64,000 bases of DNA. It comes from Lepas anatifera (lineage: Eukaryota; Arthropoda; Thecostraca; Lepadidae). The position numbers were made by a program, and so were the translations under genes. Positions within the stretch are counted from its first letter, which is position 1, and each line of letters starts with the position of its first letter. Shown here one piece after another: positions 57,786 to 64,000 of the stretch. The notes beneath the pieces were generated by a model. The model searched no databases. It saw only the letters and a list, made by a program, of their open reading frames with translations, and was not told where the DNA came from. The DNA is taken from positions 186,001-250,000 of the forward strand of contig JAOTON010000900.1 of assembly GCA_034440635.1 (NCBI GenBank), given 5' to 3'.

Positions 57786-60050
57786 AAAGCCGGTGTAAAA
57801 GGTATCTTCGGTTTGAAAGTAGCCCTTGCATTACTTTGGTATACATCTTGAGTAAACTGGTTAAGCCTAGATTTCATCGTCCATAGTTGAAGGGCTGATA
57901 AATGGCTCCGATTAAGCTGAAGCCCCTTCCACCGTCCCGTGTCAAGCTTAAGGGTGCGTTACCCTCGACACATGCACCACACGACATGACCCGTCAGAAC
58001 TAATACCCTGTTTCCCCAACAACAGATGTCAGGTCGTTCGTTCATTCATTTCGATACACAGACCGCCCACGTGACACGTTGGTTGTAAACCGTAGTACGC
58101 TTCCGCATTCCACGCTTTACGACGCTTCAGGTAAACAAGAACCGCTGCGGGCAAGGTCAGACGGGTCGCAGTAACAGGTGCTCTCGCAGGGGCGGGCCCA
58201 GTATTTGTCCGAGAGCAGACTGCTAAAGCCTTTGTCTTGATTTCTCTAAATAAGAAAGCAGTTGCAGCTCGCACAACTGTCACCTGGGATGGACCAAAGC
58301 TAGCCAAATGACATTTCAAGCATGGCTGTGGATTGGCTACGCTCTTTGCGTCAGTTAGCAGCTAGTTAGTTGTAGGATCCTCGACTACTTTGTCCACTTT
58401 CGTGACCAAACCTTGTGGACCCACTTTCTTCCTCCCAAACTAAGCTAGTCCTTTTCCATCCTGGTAAATATATCAGAAATATTTCCGTAATATCCTTGTT
58501 TACTGTTTTCCGTGAGAACCCCAGGGAAATTTAACGACTTCTTCCATCCCGAAAAAATATAAAAACGTCGTCCACCCAGTCACATAACATCCCCTCTTTA
58601 TGCGGAGGGTCCTAGCTTTGTAAACATATAGTGTCTTCTTTTGAAAGCTATCGTTTTTCAGCATTATTGCTCGGCCGGCCTTGCGTCGGTGGTGCGTCAT
58701 TTTCCGTGCGTGTGTAAACACACACACACGCACATACACATGACACATGGGCCGGGTGCCCGCATTTGTGATCGCCTTGGGGTTTTTTTAGAGATTCCCC
58801 GCCCCGTGGCGGTCACGGAAAGGGGCGTGCGTTCGTACGGGACTCACTGACTTGCTCACCCACCGAACCCCTGAGGCGTGCAGCTCCATGTGTTTACCAA
58901 AGTATTTATTATGGAACATTGTTCTGATGCTCGGAGATGGGGGGGCGTGGTATCCCTCGACCATGTGCGGAGTTTTCCTCACTGTGATCGAGAAGTGTTT
59001 CTGATCATAGGGTAGTTTGTGTTGTAATCGACAAAACACGTGTTCTGTCTCAATCCCGTCCAGACGCTTTCTGAACACATCAGTTCGATATAAACCAAAG
59101 CCTTTGTAATGTATTAGAAGCAGTTTCTTTAGGTATAGGCCCTGACCTAGGACAGTATCGAAAGATGGTCTCCGAAACATATGAGACCGTCCATAAAGTA
59201 CAGACGGAAAAACAAGGGGGAGCGGGAAGTCAGCAACCGTTTTGTTAGACGTTACAACAGGGTGTAAGCAAGTATTACCATGAGGGGGGGGGGGGGTTAG
59301 AATTATAAGAATACATGTAACTTAATTTATGGATAGGCCCTCAGCTCTGACTTAGAATTAAGACTGATGTGATTCAATGGAGTCCACACATCATCACCAT
59401 TGAATTTTGGAATTGTTTGTGTGACCTTTTTATGAGGAGAGGAACCATGAGAGGTTCGTGTGAGTACGTGTGCTGACGTCCAAATAACCCTCACATGCCT
59501 CCAGCCATGAGTCAGTAGTTCCCTGATGTTAGGAGCTAAAGGTTTGTGCAAAACACGCGCAATAAATGTTCCATAGTCCGTATAGATTTTCAAGACCTGA
59601 ACGACGATCCTGAAATATTCGGCAAGTATTAGTGGGTGGTGCAACACCACCTCCCCTGCAAAATTTCAGTTGGGGTGTCATTAGCCATTTCAAGGAGTAT
59701 CGTAATCATTTCAGGGAAAGCCGTAGTTCAATTGGGCGAGAAAGTGCCCTCTTTCTGGAAATTTACAGGTCCAAAAATGTCTTTTATGGAGTCTAAAGGA
59801 TACAGAAAACACGTTACTGTGTCAGGGGACGAAAATATATGTTTTCATCACAGCAAAAAGCAGAATAAACTGATATTTTTCAAACAAACTGCAAAGTGGC
59901 AACATCAGCAGAAAATAATTGCATCGGGCTTGAGCTTCACGCCCCGAGAGTGAAGAGGGCTTACCGGTCGAAAATTCGGAACATTGAATGCGATAAAGCT
60001 GATGGACTAAGGAACGAGACACTCAAGTCATCACATGGCTGCCCCAAAGT
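57786..60050. other. Unassigned sequence
   Basis: No gene recognised. A (CA)n-like microsatellite lies at 58716-58740 and a G run at 59284-59296. The 130-codon minus-strand frame 58788-59180 has ordinary composition but no recognisable domain. Confidence 0.35.
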
Positions 60051-60058
60051 GGGAGGAT

Positions 60059-61063
60059 CATACGCAGATCCAGGGGAGTAAAGAGAGGCACGTGCCCCCT
60101 CTATCGACCCTCGGAGCCCCCTGAAATGGCCATGGCGCCCCCTGAAAGGTTGATGGCGCCCCCTGAAATTTGATGATGATGATTGTTCCGGCCGTCGAAT
60201 AAAGATATCCATATGGGGGGCGCTTCGTTAAAGTCGCCCCAATCGCCGAAGGAAGCTCTGGCGATTCCGGTTTGGATGACAGCCGATTTGTGGCGAGGAC
60301 CCGCGCCGTTGCGCCGTCCCCGCCGTCCAGGTCCCACCTGGCCGCCTCTCGGGACCGGAGTAGGCTGTCTTCGGGACCGTTTTTGTGATGATTTCCCGGG
60401 CTTGGATACCCGCATTGCAACCTCGATCAGCTTGGGTGATCCAAGGCATAGGCGTTGGCCGTCAGCCCAGTCTTTTCGGTAGTCGGTTTGGTCGACTGAG
60501 TGGAGATGCATTCGTGAGTCTGTCGGTCCTGTTTTTATACAAGTAACTAGATATTTCGGGTACGAATTAGTGGCTATCATGATATTCTTATGATATTGTA
60601 GTGTGACATTTTTCTACGTATTGTGCGATGAATAAATTATCTCCACCCGCTATGCACGATATATGCACAAATACCAAAAAGAACAATATCTTTAGAAACC
60701 AGCTTCAGGGAGGTTCCATGACGGGAGTATCATAAAGAATATTCTTCCGATATTTTTCCGATCATAAAAAAATTAATCGCAGAGACAAATCTAAAACAAG
60801 TGCGGCAAACTCGACAATTGAATCAAAACTGACCTCAGTCCTTCCATTTTCATTTCAAGAAAAACGTGACGTCTTTAACAAGACTCCCCCTGAAATGTCG
60901 CTTTCCATCCCCCCCAGGATGCAAAAATCGGTGCCAACCGATAGGATTTTGCGCCCAACTGATGGGTTTTGCCGGTCAAAAGTGGCAACCCTCTGGTCCA
61001 AATGGCGCCCCTCGGGAAGCTGCCCGCCCCCCCCCCCGATCGGCAATCCTGGATCCGCCTACG
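60059..61063 (+). mobile_element. hAT-like MITE split by a retroposon, perfect 8-bp TSD
   Basis: Left part 60059-60169 (CATACGCAGATCCAGG onward, with GGCGCCCCCTGAAA units) and right part 60886-61063 (ending CCTGGATCCGCCTACG) together rebuild the layout of the 250-bp MITE at 7106-7355. The flanks are GGGAGGAT on both sides (60051-60058, 61064-61071). The interruption is a later insertion, 60170-60885. Confidence 0.9.
60170..60885 (-). mobile_element. Retroposon-like insertion with 11-bp TSD and (GAT)n end
   Basis: This 716-bp block lies between two copies of CCCCCTGAAAT (60159-60169, 60886-60896), an 11-bp duplication. Its left side is TTGATGATGATGATTG, a short tandem tail of the kind that ends some non-LTR retrotransposons, so it reads on the minus strand. 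A minus-strand frame (60101-60580) overlaps it and extends into the MITE; the part inside is Arg/Gly/Pro-rich with no recognised domain. It could be the 3' part of a 5'-truncated non-LTR element. Confidence 0.7.
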
Positions 61064-61071
61064 GGGAGGAT

Positions 61072-61917
61072 ACCCTAGTCACCAGCCTCGGTAATAACAG
61101 GTGCTGGCAGAATATGATACAGAAGTCTGACTCGCACAATTGCTTGCCTTTCCGTATGAGAAGTGTACTACGGGGACACACTAGTTGAGTTAATCGCTGC
61201 CCTGAAGTCGTCGTCGCTAGCACTCTGCTCACAGGACAATCGCTGCTTTCTTTTCCCCTGAAAGATCTTGTCACTCCAGCCCGTGGTGGCCAGAAATGGG
61301 TCTTACTGATATTGGTAGAGCCTGGTGTTCTGCCGTTTGTATCCCGCTGAACGGAAAGTGTCATCCTTGATAATGGCGATGGAGGCACAATGATCTAAAT
61401 CCTGGAATGCTTAGTAGAGTGTGACACCCAGGCACCCTGAATTTCCCCTTCACTTTTTCCCCTTCATTTTTTTCTAACTCACTTTTCCAAACACTTTTCC
61501 TGGGGATTTTTTTAGCATAATTCAATGATCCTAGTATATATAAAACCATCTAGTGTGGAAGGAAAGACAAATTTGATGAAAAATGCGCGAGTAAGGGCTA
61601 GTAAGGGCTGTAACCGAGTTTCAACTAACTCCCACAATATTATAGCGTTTGGACTCTCTACTCGCCTTCCATATTTTCAAGCGTGAATTTTACACTCACT
61701 ATCCCAATGCAAAACCAGTTTTGAGACACTGCGGAATGGAGAACTGCGAAATCCGAAAGATTATCCACTTACTGAACGCCTCTTTTTCTGAGTGTCACCT
61801 TCCCACACTGCTCTTTGTCAGCAAAAGTATTCCAACAAGCAGTCGTCGGAAGTTCCACTTGTAGTGTATTCCGTGGACGCCATGGATCAAAATCTATTCA
61901 CATTTTAACTTGCGCTG
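61072..61917. other. Unassigned sequence
   Basis: No gene recognised. The frames here are short and without motif. Confidence 0.35.
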
Positions 61918-62019
61918 GTAAAAGGGGCCCCCCCAAAAAAACCGGACCCTCCGGCCGGGGGAAGGGGGGATTTTATAAAACCCCCCCCTTTTCGGAAGTT
62001 TGCCCCGGCGGGGGGGGAG

Positions 62020-62054
<35 letters not shown>

Positions 62055-62173
62055 AAAAAACCCGGGGAAAAAATTTTGGGGTTTTCTCCTTTTAAAAAAA
62101 CCCCTCCGGCCGGGTCTCCTTTTAAAAAAAAAAAAACAAAAAAAATTTTAAAAACCCTAAAAAAAAAAATTTA
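61918..62173. other. Homopolymer-swollen low-quality stretch
   Basis: Runs such as GGGGCCCCCCC, AAAAAA, CCCCCCCC and a long A block alternate in a way that suggests poor base calling rather than natural sequence. It abuts the family A element exactly, so the join may also be uncertain. Confidence 0.75.
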
Positions 62174-62174
62174 G

Positions 62175-63209
62175 TTAACCCGCGCCCCACCGGGGGTCCG
62201 GCGCCACCTTCGCCCCACCGGGGGGCCATCGATGGCCCCCCTCTAACTCCGAAAATATGGGCGTTAGCGCAAATCTGCAAAGTGCAATAGAAAGCTCGCG
62301 TGAATTCAGTAAGAAACTACTTCGCATGTTTTAGTGCTCAGGTCAATGGTTTGACCTCCAGAGGTCAAATTAGGTCAAGATCGGCTATTTTCACTCAAAT
62401 ATGCAATGATTAAGCAAACTGGGCATAACTCTTATGTCATTAGAGCTATTGAGGCCTGGTAAAGTACATTTGATAGCAAATTGCCAGTACTTTTTCCGCT
62501 ATGTGGAACGTAAAGACCTCCCGCCAGTGGTTTGACCGCCAGAGGTCACCTCGTGACCTAATATGACCTGAGGTCACGAAAGGTCAAAAAGTGACCTTGC
62601 CGTATATCAAATGAAAGCCAGTGACAAGACAAACACGATGGTGTTTGTTTCACCGCTCTAGCTCAATTAGGTCAAAAGTTATTGTCAAAATACTGTTTTT
62701 GACCTCCGGTGACCTTGGATGACCTTGGAAAAGTCAAAGAGCAAATATGACCCCTGGGATCCGTGAAAGGGTGTCCAAAAACGTTGTTTTGAGCAGTCTG
62801 AGTATTTGCAAACATTTTTGTGGCTTTTATATCATGAAATAGCTTTTCCCCATGCTTTTCCAAAGGGAGAGGTCGCCTCGTGACCTGACCTCAGGGCACG
62901 AAATCGAAAAATCCCGGATATACACCTTGTAGACCCTGGAGGGGTCATGAAGTGTAGGAAGTTTCAAATCGATCGACGTTTGAAATGTAGCTCTTACAGA
63001 GCTCTAAATGTGAAGTGAGGTGACCTTGGTTGACCTCGTCTGGTGACCTGACCTTGGGTGACCCGGGGTAAAAAATTTCAGGGATGATGGGAAAATGATG
63101 CAGTAAGAGGTAGAGCCCTCAACCGCGGTGCTGCGCCTCGTCGTTTTTCTGCTATCCCGGAAAAACCTTAGGGGGGCCATCGATGGCCCCCCGGTGGGGC
63201 GAGGGTTAA
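62175..63209 (-). mobile_element. TTAA-type element, family A (copy 3)
   Basis: 1.03 kb bounded by TTAA (62175-62178, 63206-63209). In reverse orientation it is very close to the copy at 28933-29965, closer than the copy at 55241 is. Both CATCGATG-centred palindromes are intact. The AGGTCA/TGACCT-rich body has no coding capacity. Confidence 0.92.
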
Positions 63210-64000
63210 ACTTGGCTGGTACGTGGCATCTCCATAAAGTCCGGATCTTCCGTGCTGGTAGGTTGTATTTTAGACCCTCTCGTGTCGGAAGTTGTGCCCT
63301 GCTGAGGGAGGATGATGGCAACAAATGAAGAAGGCTTCCATGATCTTAGCTCCCGAGGATAATTTTGGGGTTTTCACTCGTTGGAACGATCTCTCGCGGC
63401 GGCTTTTGCTTCTAGTGATCATAGACCAATCAATTTCTGGTGTCCCCTAAAATCGATTATTTGGCTTTAAGGTACGAAAAGGATTCGGGCGGGTCAATTC
63501 GGCATAAACCTCCCTCAGGATCGTTCCCTGTCACCCGCCTCTCCTTGCTATTGCACACAGCTCACATCGGTAAAAACGCCGTCTTGGGTCAACTAGGCCA
63601 TTTGACCCAAATCAGGTACAAAGTAGCTCAGCCTATTCTTCATGTGTACTTTAAATGTGTTAAGAATGGTCTATTCTGTCAATATTATTTCAAAAACACA
63701 CCCCGTAGCTTTCTGGTACGATTTTTTAAGCTGTAACTATGCAAAATTTATTTCATGCTGATTTCTCGAACGCGGACAGTGACCTGATTAAGACCAAATT
63801 TTGATCGGATGTCCAAAATAAACCATATCATGGAAAATTTGCGGGGCGCTCATTTTTAAACAAACATAGGCAAAATATGAAGCCACATCGATTTTAAAAA
63901 ACACCAATGCAGCAACATTTCATATGTTAGTAGACTCATGAAGGCTCATATTGTCCAGTTGCAGAACAATGTGCGCTATCCAGCTTCGGCCAGGCAGGCC
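63210..64000. other. Unassigned sequence
   Basis: No gene, repeat or RNA recognised to the window end. The 98-codon frame 63440-63736 shows no known domain. Confidence 0.4.

Noticed and set aside
58788..59180. 130-codon minus-strand frame with ordinary composition
   Set aside because: No recognisable motif, no repeat relationship and no splice signals seen; kept as unassigned.
60101..60580. 159-codon minus-strand frame as a gene
   Set aside because: It spans the junction between a MITE and a retroposon insertion. The Arg/Gly/Pro-rich part matches no known domain.

Overview
This is a eukaryotic, almost certainly invertebrate metazoan, genomic window that is very gene-poor and dense in mobile elements. 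Evidence for a eukaryote: tRNA-derived SINEs, a non-LTR retrotransposon remnant, long microsatellites (GA, AT, CA), many MITE-like elements with target-site duplications (TSDs), and no compact gene arrangement. The species cannot be named from the sequence; an aquatic arthropod such as a crustacean is a guess. No rRNA gene, CRISPR array, operon or convincing functional tRNA gene was seen.

Only one cellular protein-coding sequence is recognisable: an intronless 12-helix major facilitator transporter of the oxalate/formate-antiporter-like type at 38791-40182 (+). One reading frame runs through it without a frameshift but carries three stops (TGA, TAA, TAG), so it is called a pseudogene. About 1.8 kb upstream, a CRE-like TGACGTCA site, a good ATG context and a GTGAGG donor at 36901-37018 could be a first exon.

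The rest is layered transposable elements. (1) TTAA-bounded, piggyBac-like non-autonomous elements of about 0.8-1.4 kb, full of AGGTCA/TGACCT motifs: family A (28933, 55241, 62175), B and B-like (355, 26400, 27289, 44294), C (6941, 10809), plus smaller M (13611, 51036) and H (42041, 54890). (2) TA-bounded elements with ends like GGGGAGAxxGGGGYAAAACG: families D (5617, 9786), E (10388), F (17685) and G (42604). (3) hAT-like MITEs with CAxxGGCGGATCCAGG-type ends and 8-bp TSDs (7106, 13100, 14905, 22457, 43265, 47700, 60059). (4) tRNA-like SINEs (9489, 15560, 22790, 37412, 46985, 51826) and one reverse transcriptase/RNase H remnant (49003-50440). Several are nested, most clearly D2 containing E containing C at 9786-12694.

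The most unusual structure is an apparent 8.4-kb insertion, 45475-53875, with hAT-like inverted ends and identical 8-bp flanks (GCAGTTTG). It has GGCGCCCCC arrays near both ends and holds a SINE, a hAT MITE, the reverse-transcriptase remnant and a TTAA MITE. Three poly-A or homopolymer-swollen stretches (33816-34225, 40993-41031, 61918-62173) look at least partly like sequencing or assembly problems. GC-rich islands (14.1-14.6, 20.5-22.4, 25.4-26.4, 31.4-31.8, 34.6-34.9, 35.6-36.0, 41.4-41.7 kb) may be promoter or exon regions of unseen genes, but no protein could be assigned to them.
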